Source of the DNA: Sabellastarte sp. h YS-2021
Lineage: Eukaryota > Annelida > Polychaeta > Sabellida > Sabellidae
Length of the DNA stretch: 64,000 bases
Direction: 5' to 3'
Assembly: GCA_964017235.1 (NCBI GenBank)
Contig: OZ024940.1
Span: 868,001-932,000, forward strand
Shown piece after piece: positions 10,621 through 24,100 of this stretch (within the stretch, counting starts at the first letter, position 1; each line of letters starts with the position of its first letter). The notes under the pieces were generated by a model. The model made no database searches. It worked only from the letters and a program-made list of their open reading frames with translations, and was not told where the DNA came from. A program made the translations under genes and the position numbers.

Positions 10621-13600
10621 ATGGGGAATTTGTCATGCATACACACTAGTACAGTTGCCTTACCACCGAGTACGCCAAATTTGGACGTTCCGAGGGACAC
10701 CAATTTTTTTCCACCAATAGATAGAGGGGTCCAGTCTGAGTCTATACAATATAACAGGGTAGGGTCTAAAGACCTTAATGTGGCAGATATGAGCAGAAAC
10801 AGTATTTCCCATTGATTTTAAATGGGGAATTTGTCATGCATACACACTAGTACAGTTGCCTTACCACCGAGTACGCCAAATTTGGACGTTCCGAGGGACA
10901 CCAATTTTTTTCCACCAATAGATAGAGGGGTCCAGTCTGAGTCTATACAATATAACAGGGTAGGGTCTAAAGATCTCAATGTGGCAGATATGACCAGAAA
11001 CAGTATTTCCCATTGATTTTAAATGGGGAATTTGTCATACATGTGTAGATACCTTACCATCGAGTACGCCAAATTTGGTCGTTCCGAGGGACACCAATTT
11101 TTTCCACCAATGGATGGAGGGGTCCAGTCTGAGTCTATACAATACAACAGGGTAGGGTCTAAAGACCTTAAGTTGGCAGATATGAGCAGAAACAGTATTT
11201 CCCATTGATTTTAAATGGGGAATTTGTCATGCATACACACTAGTACAGTTGCCTTACCACCGAGTACGCCAAATTTGGTCGTTCCGAGGGACACCAATTT
11301 TTTCCCACCAATAGATAGAGGGGTCCAGTCTGAGTCTATACAATATAGCAGGGTAGGGTCTAAAGACCTTAAGTTGGCAGATATGAGCAGAAACAGTATT
11401 TCCCATTGATTTTAAATGGGGAATTTGTCATGCATACACACTAGTACAGTTGCCTTACCACCGAGTACACTAAATTTGGACGTTCCGAGGGACACCAATT
11501 TTTTTCCACCAATAGATAGAGGGGTCCAGTCTGAGTCTATACAATATAACAGGGTAGGGTCTAAAGACCTTAATGTGGCAGATATGACCAGAAACAGTAT
11601 TTCCCATTGATTTTAAATGGGGAATTTGTCATACATGTGTAGATGCCTTACCATCGAGTACGCCAAATTTGGTCGTTCCGAGGAACACCAATTTTTTTCC
11701 ACCAATGGATGGAGGGGTTCAGTCTGAGTCTATACAATATAACAGGGTAGGGTCTAAAGACCTTAAGTTGGCAGATATGAGCAGAAACAGTATTTCCCAT
11801 TGATTTTAAATGGGGAATTTGTCATGCATACACACTAGTACAGTTGCCTTACCACCGAGTACGCCAAATTTGGTCGTTCCGAGGGACACCAATTTTTTTC
11901 CACCAATAGATAGAGGGGTCCAGTCTGAGTCTATACAATATAACAGGGTAGGGTCTAAAGACCTTAAATCGGCAGATATGAGCAGAAACAGTATTTCCCA
12001 TTGATTTTAAATGGGGAATTTGTCATGCATACACACTAGTACAGTTGCCTTACCACCGAGTACGCCAAATTTGGACGTTCCGAGGGACACCAATTTTTTT
12101 CCACCAATAGATAGAGGGGTCCAGTCTGAGTCTATACAATATAACAGGGTAGGGTCTAAAGACCTTAATGTGGCAGATATGAGCAGAAACAGTATTTCCC
12201 ATTGATTTTAAATGGGGAATTTGTCATGCATACACACTAGTACAGTTGCCTTACCACCGAGTACGCCAAATTTGGACGTTCCGAGGGACACCAATTTTTT
12301 TCCACCAATAGATAGAGGGGTCCAGTCTGAGTCTATACAATATAACAGGGTAGGGTCTAAAGATCTCAATGTGGCAGATATGACCAGAAACAGTATTTCC
12401 CATTGATTTTAAATGGGGAATTTGTCATACATGTGTAGATACCTTACCATCGAGTACGCCAAATTTGGTCGTTCCGAGGGACACCAATTTTTTCCACCAA
12501 TGGATGGAGGGGTCCAGTCTGAGTCTATACAATACAACAGGGTAGGGTCTAAAGACCTTAAGTTGGCAGATATGAGCAGAAACAGTATTTCCCATTGATT
12601 TTAAATGGGGAATTTGTCATGCATACACACTAGTACAGTTGCCTTACCACCGAGTACGCCAAATTTGGTCGTTCCGAGGGACACCAATTTTTTCCCACCA
12701 ATAGATAGAGGGGTCCAGTCTGAGTCTATACAATATAGCAGGGTAGGGTCTAAAGACCTTAAGTTGGCAGATATGAGCAGAAACAGTATTTCCCATTGAT
12801 TTTAAATGGGGAATTTGTCATGCATACACACTAGTACAGTTGCCTTACCACCGAGTACACTAAATTTGGACGTTCCGAGGGACACCAATTTTTTTCCACC
12901 AATAGATAGAGGGGTCCAGTCTGAGTCTATACAATATAACAGGGTAGGGTCTAAAGACCTTAATGTGGCAGATATGACCAGAAACAGTATTTCCCATTGA
13001 TTTTAAATGGGGAATTTGTCATACATGTGTAGATGCCTTACCATCGAGTACGCCAAATTTGGTCGTTCCGAGGAACACCAATTTTTTTCCACCAATGGAT
13101 GGAGGGGTTCAGTCTGAGTCTATACAATATAACAGGGTAGGGTCTAAAGACCTTAAGTTGGCAGATATGAGCAGAAACAGTATTTCCCATTGATTTTAAA
13201 TGGGGAATTTGTCATGCATACACACTAGTACAGTTGCCTTACCACCGAGTACGCCAAATTTGGTCGTTCCGAGGGACACCAATTTTTTTCCACCAATAGA
13301 TAGAGGGGTCCAGTCTGAGTCTATACAATATAACAGGGTAGGGTCTAAAGACCTTAAATCGGCAGATATGAGCAGAAACAGTATTTCCCATTGATTTTAA
13401 ATGGGGAATTTGTCATGCATACACACTAGTACAGTTGCCTTACCACCGAGTACGCCAAATTTGGACGTTCCGAGGGACACCAATTTTTTTCCACCAATAG
13501 ATAGAGGGGTCCAGTCTGAGTCTATACAATATAACAGGGTAGGGTCTAAAGACCTTAATGTGGCAGATATGAGCAGAAACAGTATTTCCCATTGATTTTA

Positions 13601-14589
13601 AATGGGGAATTTGTCATGCATACACACTAGTACAGTTGCCTTACCACCGAGTACGCCAAATTTGGACGTTCCGAGGGACACCAATTTTTTTCCACCAATA
13701 GATAGAGGGGTCCAGTCTGAGTCTATACAATATAACAGGGTAGGGTCTAAAGATCTCAATGTGGCAGATATGACCAGAAACAGTATTTCCCATTGATTTT
13801 AAATGGGGAATTTGTCATACATGTGTAGATACCTTACCATCGAGTACGCCAAATTTGGTCGTTCCGAGGGACACCAATTTTTTCCACCAATGGATGGAGG
13901 GGTCCAGTCTGAGTCTATACAATACAACAGGGTAGGGTCTAAAGACCTTAAGTTGGCAGATATGAGCAGAAACAGTATTTCCCATTGATTTTAAATGGGG
14001 AATTTGTCATGCATACACACTAGTACAGTTGCCTTACCACCGAGTACGCCAAATTTGGTCGTTCCGAGGGACACCAATTTTTTCCCACCAATAGATAGAG
14101 GGGTCCAGTCTGAGTCTATACAATATAGCAGGGTAGGGTCTAAAGACCTTAAGTTGGCAGATATGAGCAGAAACAGTATTTCCCATTGATTTTAAATGGG
14201 GAATTTGTCATGCATACACACTAGTACAGTTGCCTTACCACCGAGTACACTAAATTTGGACGTTCCGAGGGACACCAATTTTTTTCCACCAATAGATAGA
14301 GGGGTCCAGTCTGAGTCTATACAATATAACAGGGTAGGGTCTAAAGACCTTAATGTGGCAGATATGACCAGAAACAGTATTTCCCATTGATTTTAAATGG
14401 GGAATTTGTCATACATGTGTAGATGCCTTACCATCGAGTACGCCAAATTTGGTCGTTCCGAGGAACACCAATTTTTTTCCACCAATGGATGGAGGGGTTC
14501 AGTCTGAGTCTATACAATATAACAGGGTAGGGTCTAAAGACCTTAAGTTGGCAGATATGAGCAGAAACAGTATTTCCCATTGATTTTAA
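10420..14589 (+). repeat. 1390-bp 7-mer HOR, three tandem copies
   Basis: The unit is A(GGTCGTT, AAATCGG), A(ATGAGCAG), A(GATCTC), C, A(TTTTTTCCC, ATATAGCAGG), A(ACTAAATT), B(GAGGAACACC, GGGGTTCAG). The copies are 10420-11809, 11810-13199 and 13200-14589, with a partial fourth from 14590 that departs at 14791, where the A monomer ends in TTTCACATTG. By eye the copies are practically identical, implying very recent amplification. The GAGGAACACC B is the best marker; it also appears at 18955, 21728 and 29059. Confidence 0.92.
11023..11214 (+). repeat. Type C monomer (192 bp, T6 tract), representative copy
   Basis: C has the B-type start (CATACATGTGTAGAT) and CAATGGATGG, but only six T residues before CCACC, making it 1 bp shorter than B. 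It usually has GATACC and ATACAACAGG. Starts: 3298, 8250, 11023, 12413, 13803, 18160, 21134, 25491, 28264, 32822, 39551, 43707, 45483, 47267, 49043, 62486. Those at 39551, 45483, 49043 and 62486 are a sub-lineage with GATGCC. All C copies share the T6 tract, so they probably descend from one slippage event and were spread by amplification. C is a useful anchor for aligning HOR copies. Confidence 0.93.
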
Positions 14590-15166
14590 ATGGGGAATTT
14601 GTCATGCATACACACTAGTACAGTTGCCTTACCACCGAGTACGCCAAATTTGGTCGTTCCGAGGGACACCAATTTTTTTCCACCAATAGATAGAGGGGTC
14701 CAGTCTGAGTCTATACAATATAACAGGGTAGGGTCTAAAGACCTTAAATCGGCAGATATGAGCAGAAACAGTATTTCCCATTGATTTTAAATGGGGAATT
14801 TGTCATGCATACACACTAGTACAGTTGCCTTACCACCGAGTACGCCAAATTTGGACGTTCCGAGGGACACCAATTTTTTTCCACCAATAGATAGAGGGGT
14901 CCAGTCTGAGTCTATACAATATAACAGGGTAGGGTCTAAAGACCTTAATGTGGCAGATATGACCAGAAACAGTATTTCACATTGATTTTAAATGGGGAAT
15001 TTGTCATACATGTGTAGATGCCTTACCATCGAGTACGCCAAATTTGGTCGTTCCGAGGGACACCAATTTTTTTCCACCAATGGATGGAGGGGTCCAGTCT
15101 GAGTCTATACAATATAACAGGGTAGGGTCTAAAGACCTTAAGTTGGCAGATATGAGCAGAAACAGT

Positions 15167-15193
15167 ATTTCCTATTGATTTCAAATAGGGAAT
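15167..15193 (+). other. Junction stem-loop with matching changes in both arms
   Basis: Here the arms read ATTTCCTAT (15167-15175) and ATAGGGAAT (15185-15193) around loop TGATTTCAA. Relative to the usual junction, CCCAT became CCTAT and ATGGGG became ATAGGG, so a C-G pair is replaced by T-A and pairing is kept. The same form is present at the junctions ending at 19743, 22516 and 29847, which are HOR copies of this one and not independent events. Confidence 0.65.
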
Positions 15194-18100
15194 TTGTCAT
15201 GCATACACACTAGTACAGTTGCCTTACCACCGAGTACGCCAAATTTGGTCGTTCCGAGGGACACCAATTTTTTTCCACCAATAGATAGAGGGGTCCAGTC
15301 TGAGTCTATACAATATAACAGGGTAGGGTCTAAAGACCTTAAATCGGCAGATATGAGCAAAAACAGTATTTCCCATTGATTTTAAATGGGGAATTTGTCA
15401 TGCATACACACTAGTACAGTTGCCTTACCACCGAGTACGCCAAATTTGGACGTTCCGAGGGACACCAATTTTTTTCCACCAATAGATAGAGGGGTCCAGT
15501 CTGAGTCTATACAATATAACAGGGTAGGGTCTAAAGACCTTAATGTGGCAGATATGAGCAGAAACAGTATTTCCCATTGATTTTAAATGGGGAATTTGTC
15601 ATGCATACACACTAGTACAGTTGCCTTACCACCGAGTACGCCAAATTTGGACATTCCGAGGGACACCAATTTTTTTCCACCAATAGATAGAGGGGTCCAG
15701 TCTGAGTCTATACAATATAACAGGGTAGGGTCTAAAGATCTTAATGTGGCAGATATGACCAGAAACAGTATTTCCCATTGATTTTAAATGGGGAATTTGT
15801 CATACATGTGTAGATACCTTACCATCGAGTACGCCAAATTTGGTCATTCCGAGGGACACCAATTTTTTTCCACCAATGGATGGAGGGGTCCAGTCTCAGT
15901 CTATACAATATAACAGGGTAGGGTCTAAAGACCTTAAGTTGGCAGATATGAGCAGAAACAGTATTTCCCATTGATTTTAAATGGGGAATTTGTCATGCAT
16001 ACACACTAGTACAGTTGCCTTACCACCGAGTACGCCAAATTTGGACGTTCCGAGGGACACCAATTTTTTTCCACCAATAGATAGAGGGGTCCAGTCTGAG
16101 TCTATACAATATAACAGGGTAGGGTCTAAAGACCTTAATGTGGCAGATATGACCAGAAACAGTATTTCCCATTGATTTTAAATGGGGAATTTGTCATACA
16201 TGTGTAGATGCCTTACCATCGAGTACGACAAATTTGGTTGTTCCGAGGGACACCAATTTTTTTCCACCAATGGATGGAGGGGTCCAGTCTGAGTCTATAC
16301 AATATAACAGGGTAGGGTCTAAAGACCTTAAGTTGGCAGATATGAGCAGAAACAGTATTTCCCATTGATTTTAAATGGGGAATTTGTCATGCATACACAC
16401 TAGTACAGTTGCCTTACCACCGAGTACGCCAAATTTGGACGTTCCGAGGGACACCAATTTTTTTCCACCAATAGATAGAGGGGTCCAGTCTGAGTCTATA
16501 CAATATAACAGGGTAGGGTCTAAAGACCTTAAATCGGCAGATATGAGCAGAAACAGTATTTCCCATTGATTTTAAATGGGGAATTTGTCATACATGTGTA
16601 GATGCCTTACCATCGAGTACGCCAAATTTGGTCGTTCCGAGGGACACCAATTTTTTTCCACCAATGGATGGAGGGGTCCAGTCTGAGTCTATACAATATA
16701 ACAGGGTAGGGTCTAAACCCCTTAAGTTGGCAGATATGAGCAGAAACAGTATTTCCCATTGATTTTAAATGGGGAATTTGTCATGCATACACACTAGTAC
16801 AGTTGCCTTACCACCGAGTACGCCAAATTTGGTCGTTCCGAGGGACACCAATTTTTTTCCACCAATAGATAGAAGGGTCCAGTCTGAGTCTATACAATAT
16901 AACAGGGTAGGGTCTAAAGATCTTAATGTGGCAGATATGACCAGAAACAGTATTTCCCATTGATTTTAAATGGGGAATTTGTCATACATGTGTAGATACC
17001 TTACCATCGAGTACGCCAAATTTGGTCGTTCCGAGGGACACCAATTTTTTTCCACCAATGGATGGAGGGGTCCAGTCTGAGTCTATACAATACAACAGGG
17101 TAGGGTCTAAAGACCTTAAGTTGGCAGATATGAGCACAAACAGTATTTCCCATTGATTTTAAATGGGGAATTTGTCATGCATACACACTAGTACAGTTGC
17201 CTTACCACCGAGTACGCCAAATTTGGACGTTCCGAGGGACACCAATTTTTTTCCACCAATAGATAGAGGGGTCCAGTCTGAGTCTATACAATACAACAGG
17301 GTAGGGTCTAAAGACCTTAAGTTGGCAGATATGAGCACAAACAGTATTTCCCATTGATTTTAAATGGGGAATTTGTCATGCATACACACTAGTACAGTTG
17401 CCTTACCACCGAGTACGCCAAATTTGGACGTTCCGAGGGACACCAATTTTTTTCCACCAATAGATAGAGGGGTCCAGTCTGAGTCTATACAATATAACAG
17501 GGTAGGGTCTAAAGACCTTAATGTGGCAGATATGACCAGAAACAGTATTTCCCATTGATTTTAAATGGGGAATTTGTCATACATGTGTAGATGCCTTACC
17601 ATCGAGTACGACAAATTTGGTCGTTCCGAGGGACACCAATTTTTTTCCACCAATGGATGGAGGGGTCCAGTCTGAGTCTATACAATATAACAGGGTAGGG
17701 TCTAAAGACCTTAAGTTGGCAGATATGAGCAGAAACAGTATTTCCCATTGATTTTAAATGGGGAATTTGTCATGCATACACACTAGTACAGTTGCCTTAC
17801 CACCGAGTACGCCAAATTTGGACGTTCCGAGGGACACCAATTTTTTTCCACCAATAGATAGAGGGGTCCAGTCTGAGTCTATACAATATAACAGGGTAGG
17901 GTCTAAAGACCTTAATGTGGCAGATATGAGCAGAAACAGTATTTCCCATTGATTTTAAATGGGGAATTTGTCATGCATACACACTAGTACAGTTGCCTTA
18001 CCACCGAGTACGCCAAATTTGGACGTTCCGAGGGACACCAATTTTTTTCCACCAATAGATAGAGGGGTCCAGTCTGAGTCTATACAATATAACAGGGTAG

Positions 18101-19742
18101 GGTCTAAAGATCTCAATGTGGCAGATATGACCAGAAACAGTATTTCCCATTGATTTTAAATGGGGAATTTGTCATACATGTGTAGATACCTTACCATCGA
18201 GTACGCCAAATTTGGTCGTTCCGAGGTACACCAATTTTTTCCACCAATGGATGGAGGGGTCCAGTCTGAGTCTATACAATACAACAGGGTAGGGTCTAAA
18301 GACCTTAAGTTGGCAGATATGAGCAGAAACAGTATTTCCCATTGATTTTAAATGGGGAATTTGTCATGCATACACACTAGTACAGTTGCCTTACCACCGA
18401 GTACGCCAAATTTGGACGTTCGGAAGGACACCAATTTTTTTCCACCAATAGATAGAAGGGTCCAGTCTGAGTCTATACAATATAACAGGGTAGGATCTAA
18501 AGACCTTAAGTTGGCAGATATGAGCAGAAACAGTATTTCCCATTGATTTTAAATGGGGAATTTGTCATGCATACACACTAGTACAGTTGCCTTACCACCG
18601 AGTACACCAAATTTGGACGTTCCGAGGGACACCAATTTTTTTCCACCAATAGATAGAGGGGTCCAGTCTGAGTCTATACAATATAACAGGGTAGGGTCTA
18701 AAGACCTTAAATCGGCAGATATGAGCAGAAACAGTATTTCCCATTGATTTTAAATGGGGAATTTGTCATGTATACACACTAGTACAGTTGCCTTACCACC
18801 GAGTACGCCAAATTTGGTCGTTCCGAGGGACACCAATTTTTTTCCACCAATAGATAGAGGGGTCCAGTCTGAGTCTATACAATATAACAGGGTAGGGTCT
18901 AAAGATCTTAATGTGGCAGATATGACCAGAAACAGTATTTCCCATTGATTTTAAATGGGGAATTTGTCATACATGTGTAGATGCCTTACCATCGAGTACG
19001 CCAAATTTGGTCGTTCCGAGGAACACCAATTTTTTTCCACCAATGGATGGAGGGGTTCAGTCTGAGTCTATACAATATAACAGGGTAGGGTCTAAAGACC
19101 TTAAGTTGGCAGATATGAGCAGAAACAGTATTTCCCATTGATTTTAAATGGGGAATTTGTCATGCATACACACTAGTACAGTTGCCTTACCACCGAGTAC
19201 GCCAAATTTGGTCGTTCCGAGGGACACCAATTTTTTTCCACCAATAGATAGAGGGGTCCAGTCTGAGTCTATACAATATAACAGGGTAGGGTCTAAAGAC
19301 CTTAAATCGGCAGATATGAGCAGAAACAGTATTTCCCATTGATTTTAAATGGGGAATTTGTCATGCATACACACTAGTACAGTTGCCTTACCACCGAGTA
19401 CGCCAAATTTGGACGTTCCGAGGGACACCAATTTTTTTCCACCAATAGATAGAGGGGTCCAGTCTGAGTCTATACAATATAACAGGGTAGGGTCTAAAGA
19501 CCTTAATGTGGCAGATATGACCAGAAACAGTATTTCACATTGATTTTAAATGGGGAATTTGTCATACATGTGTAGATGCCTTACCATCGAGTACGCCAAA
19601 TTTGGTCGTTCCGAGGGACACCAATTTTTTTCCACCAATGGATGGAGGGGTCCAGTCTGAGTCTATACAATATAACAGGGTAGGGTCTAAAGACCTTAAG
19701 TTGGCAGATATGAGCAGAAACAGTATTTCCTATTGATTTCAA
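15185..19742 (+). repeat. 4558-bp 23-mer HOR (copy 1)
   Basis: It starts at the ATAGGG A monomer and runs through A, A(GGACATT), B(GGTCATT, CTCAGTC), A, B(GGTTGTT), A(AAATCGG), B, A(AGAAGGG), B, A(GAGCACAA), A, B, A, A(GATCTC), C at 18160, A(TTCGGAAGG), A(GTACACC), A(GTCATGTATAC), B(GAGGAACACC), A, A(TTTCACATTG), B. The next ATAGGG monomer is at 19743, exactly 4558 bp on. The same cycle, read from its C monomer, is complete at 28264-32821. Confidence 0.88.
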
Positions 19743-21133
19743 ATAGGGAATTTGTCATGCATACACACTAGTACAGTTGCCTTACCACCGAGTACGCCAA
19801 ATTTGGTCGTTCCGAGGGACACCAATTTTTTTCCACCAATAGATAGAGGGGTCCAGTCTGAGTCTATACAATATAACAGGGTAGGGTCTAAAGACCTTAA
19901 ATCGGCAGATATGAGCAGAAACAGTATTTCCCATTGATTTTAAATGGGGAATTTGTCATGCATACACACTAGTACAGTTGCCTTACCACCGAGTACGCCA
20001 AATTTGGACGTTCCGAGGGACACCAATTTTTTTCCACCAATAGATAGAGGGGTCCAGTCTGAGTCTATACAATATAACAGGGTAGGGTCTAAAGACCTTA
20101 ATGTGGCAGATATGAGCAGAAACAGTATTTCCCATTGATTTTAAATGGGGAATTTGTCATGCATACACACTAGTACAGTTGCCTTACCACCGAGTACGCC
20201 AAATTTGGACATTCCGAGGGACACCAATTTTTTTCCACCAATAGATAGAGGGGTCCAGTCTGAGTCTATACAATATAACAGGGTAGGGTCTAAAGATCTT
20301 AATGTGGCAGATATGACCAGAAACAGTATTTCCCATTGATTTTAAATGGGGAATTTGTCATACATGTGTAGATACCTTACCATCGAGTACGCCAAATTTG
20401 GTCATTCCGAGGGACACCAATTTTTTTCCACCAATGGATGGAGGGGTCCAGTCTCAGTCTATACAATATAACAGGGTAGGGTCTAAAGACCTTAAGTTGG
20501 CAGATATGAGCAGAAACAGTATTTCCCATTGATTTTAAATGGGGAATTTGTCATGCATACACACTAGTACAGTTGCCTTACCACCGAGTACGCCAAATTT
20601 GGACGTTCCGAGGGACACCAATTTTTTTCCACCAATAGATAGAGGGGTCCAGTCTGAGTCTATACAATATAACAGGGTAGGGTCTAAAGACCTTAATGTG
20701 GCAGATATGACCAGAAACAGTATTTCCCATTGATTTTAAATGGGGAATTTGTCATACATGTGTAGATGCCTTACCATCGAGTACGACAAATTTGGTTGTT
20801 CCGAGGGACACCAATTTTTTTCAACCAATGGATGGAGGGGTCCAGTCTGAGTCTATACAATATAACAGGGTAGGGTCTAAAGACCTTAAGTTGGCAGATA
20901 TGAGCAGAAACAGTATTTCCCATTGATTTTAAATGGGGAATTTGTCATGCATACACACTAGTACAGTTGCCTTACCACCGAGTACGCCAAATTTGGACGT
21001 TCCGAGGGACACCAATTTTTTTCCACCAATAGATAGAGGGGTCCAGTCTGAGTCTATACAATATAACAGGGTAGGGTCTAAAGACCTTAAATCGGCAGAT
21101 ATGAGCAGAAACAGTATTTCCCATTGATTTTAA
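18160..21133 (+). repeat. Truncated copy of the 23-mer HOR
   Basis: This follows the 23-mer order from C (18160) through the ATAGGG monomer (19743), the GGACATT monomer (20145) and the AAATCGG A monomer (20933). It then jumps directly to a C monomer (21134) of the 7-mer type instead of the expected GTACGCC B. Eight monomers of the full cycle are missing. One private change is TTTTTTTCAACC in the B at 20740. The GAGGTACACC in C 18160 is also private. Confidence 0.82.
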
Positions 21134-24100
21134 ATGGGGAATTTGTCATACATGTGTAGATACCTTACCATCGAGTACGCCAAATTTGGTCGTTCCGAGG
21201 GACACCAATTTTTTCCACCAATGGATGGAGGGGTCCAGTCTGAGTCTATACAATACAACAGGGTAGGGTCTAAAGACCTTAAGTTGGCAGATATGAGCAG
21301 AAACAGTATTTCCCATTGATTTTAAATGGGGAATTTGTCATGCATACACACTAGTACAGTTGCCTTACCACCGAGTACGCCAAATTTGGTCATTCCGAGG
21401 GACACCAATTTTTTCCCACCAATAGATAGAGGGGTCCAGTCTGAGTCTATACAATATAGCAGGGTAGGGTCTAAAGACCTTAAGTTGGCAGATATGAGCA
21501 GAAACAGTATTTCCCATTGATTTTAAATGGGGAATTTGTCATGCATACACACTAGTACAGTTGCCTTACCACCGAGTACACTAAATTTGGACGTTCCGAG
21601 GGACACCAATTTTTTTCCACCAATAGATAGAGGGGTCCAGTCTGAGTCTATACAATATAACAGGGTAGGGTCTAAAGACCTTAATGTGGCAGATATGACC
21701 AGAAACAGTATTTCCCATTGATTTTAAATGGGGAATTTGTCATACATGTGTAGATGCCTTACCATCGAGTACGCCAAATTTGGTCGTTCCGAGGAACACC
21801 AATTTTTTTCCACCAATGGATGGAGGGGTTCAGTCTGAGTCTATACAATATAACAGGGTAGGGTCTAAAGACCTTAAGTTGGCAGATATGAGCAGAAACA
21901 GTATTTCCCATTGATTTTAAATGGGGAATTTGTCATGCATACACACTAGTACAGTTGCCTTACCACCGAGTACGCCAAATTTGGTCGTTCCGAGGGACAC
22001 CAATTTTTTTCCACCAATAGATAGAGGGGTCCAGTCTGAGTCTATACAATATAACAGGGTAGGGTCTAAAGACCTTAAATCGGCAGATATGAGCAGAAAC
22101 AGTATTTCCCATTGATTTTAAATGGGGAATTTGTCATGCATACACACTAGTACAGTTGCCTTACCACCGAGTACGCCAAATTTGGACGTTCCGAGGGACA
22201 CCAATTTTTTTCCACCAATAGATAGAGGGGTCCAGTCTGAGTCTATACAATATAACAGGGTAGGGTCTAAAGACCTTAATGTGGCAGATATGACCAGAAA
22301 CAGTATTTCACATTGATTTTAAATGGGGAATTTGTCATACATGTGTAGATGCCTTACCATCGAGTACGCCAAATTTGGTCGTTCCGAGGGACACCAATTT
22401 TTTTCCACCAATGGATGGAGGGGTCCAGTCTGAGTCTATACAATATAACAGGGTAGGGTCTAAAGACCTTAAGTTGGAAGATATGAGCAGAAACAGTATT
22501 TCCTATTGATTTCAAATAGGGAATTTGTCATGCATACACACTAGTACAGTTGCCTTACCACCGAGTACGCCAAATTTGGTCGTTCCGAGGGACACCAATT
22601 TTTTTCCACCAATAGATAGAGGGGTCCAGTCTGAGTCTATACAATATAACAGGGTAGGGTCTAAAGACCTTAAATCGGCAGATATGAGCAAAAACAGTAT
22701 TTCCCATTGATTTTAAATGGGGAATTTGTCATGCATACACACTAGTACAGTTGCCTTACCACCGAGTACGCCAAATTTGGACGTTCCGAGGGACACCAAT
22801 TTTTTTCCACCAATAGATAGAGGGGTCCAGTCTGAGTCTATACAATATAACAGGGTAGGGTCTAAAGACCTTAATGTGGCAGATATGAGCAGAAACAGTA
22901 TTTCCCATTGATTTTAAATGGGGAATTTGTCATGCATACACACTAGTACAGTTGCCTTACCACCGAGTACGCCAAATTTGGACATTCCGAGGGACACCAA
23001 TTTTTTTCCACCAATAGATAGAGGGGTCCAGTCTGAGTCTATACAATATAACAGGGTAGGGTCTAAAGATCTTAATGTGGCAGATATGACCAGAAACAGT
23101 ATTTCCCATTGATTTTAAATGGGGAATTTGTCATACATGTGTAGATACCTTACCATCGAGTACGCCAAATTTGGTCATTCCGAGGGACACCAATTTTTTT
23201 CCACCAATGGATGGAGGGGTCCAGTCTCAGTCTATACAATATAACAGGGTAGGGTCTAAAGACCTTAAGTTGGCAGATATGAGCAGAAACAGTATTTCCC
23301 ATTGATTTTAAATGGGGAATTTGTCATGCATACACACTAGTACAGTTGCCTTACCACCGAGTACGCCAAATTTGGACGTTCCGAGGGACACCAATTTTTT
23401 TCCACCAATAGATAGAGGGGTCCAGTCTGAGTCTATACAATATAACAGGGTAGGGTCTAAAGACCTTAATGTGGCAGATATGACCAGAAACAGTATTTCC
23501 CATTGATTTTAAATGGGGAATTTGTCATACATGTGTAGATGCCTTACCATCGAGTACGACAAATTTGGTTGTTCCGAGGGACACCAATTTTTTTCCACCA
23601 ATGGATGGAGGGGTCCAGTCTGAGTCTATACAATATAACAGGGTAGGGTCTAAAGACCTTAAGTTGGCAGATATGAGCAGAAACAGTATTTCCCATTGAT
23701 TTTAAATGGGGAATTTGTCATGCATACACACTAGTACAGTTGCCTTACCACCGAGTACGCCAAATTTGGACGTTCCGAGGGACACCAATTTTTTTCCACC
23801 AATAGATAGAGGGGTCCAGTCTGAGTCTATACAATATAACAGGGTAGGGTCTAAAGACCTTAAATCGGCAGATATGAGCAGAAACAGTATTTCCCATTGA
23901 TTTTAAATGGGGAATTTGTCATACATGTGTAGATGCCTTACCATCGAGTACGCCAAATTTGGTCGTTCCGAGGGACACCAATTTTTTTCCACCAATGGAT
24001 GGAGGGGTCCAGTCTGAGTCTATACAATATAACAGGGTAGGGTCTAAAGACCTTAAGTTGGCAGATATGAGCAGAAACAGTATTTCCCATTGATTTTAAA

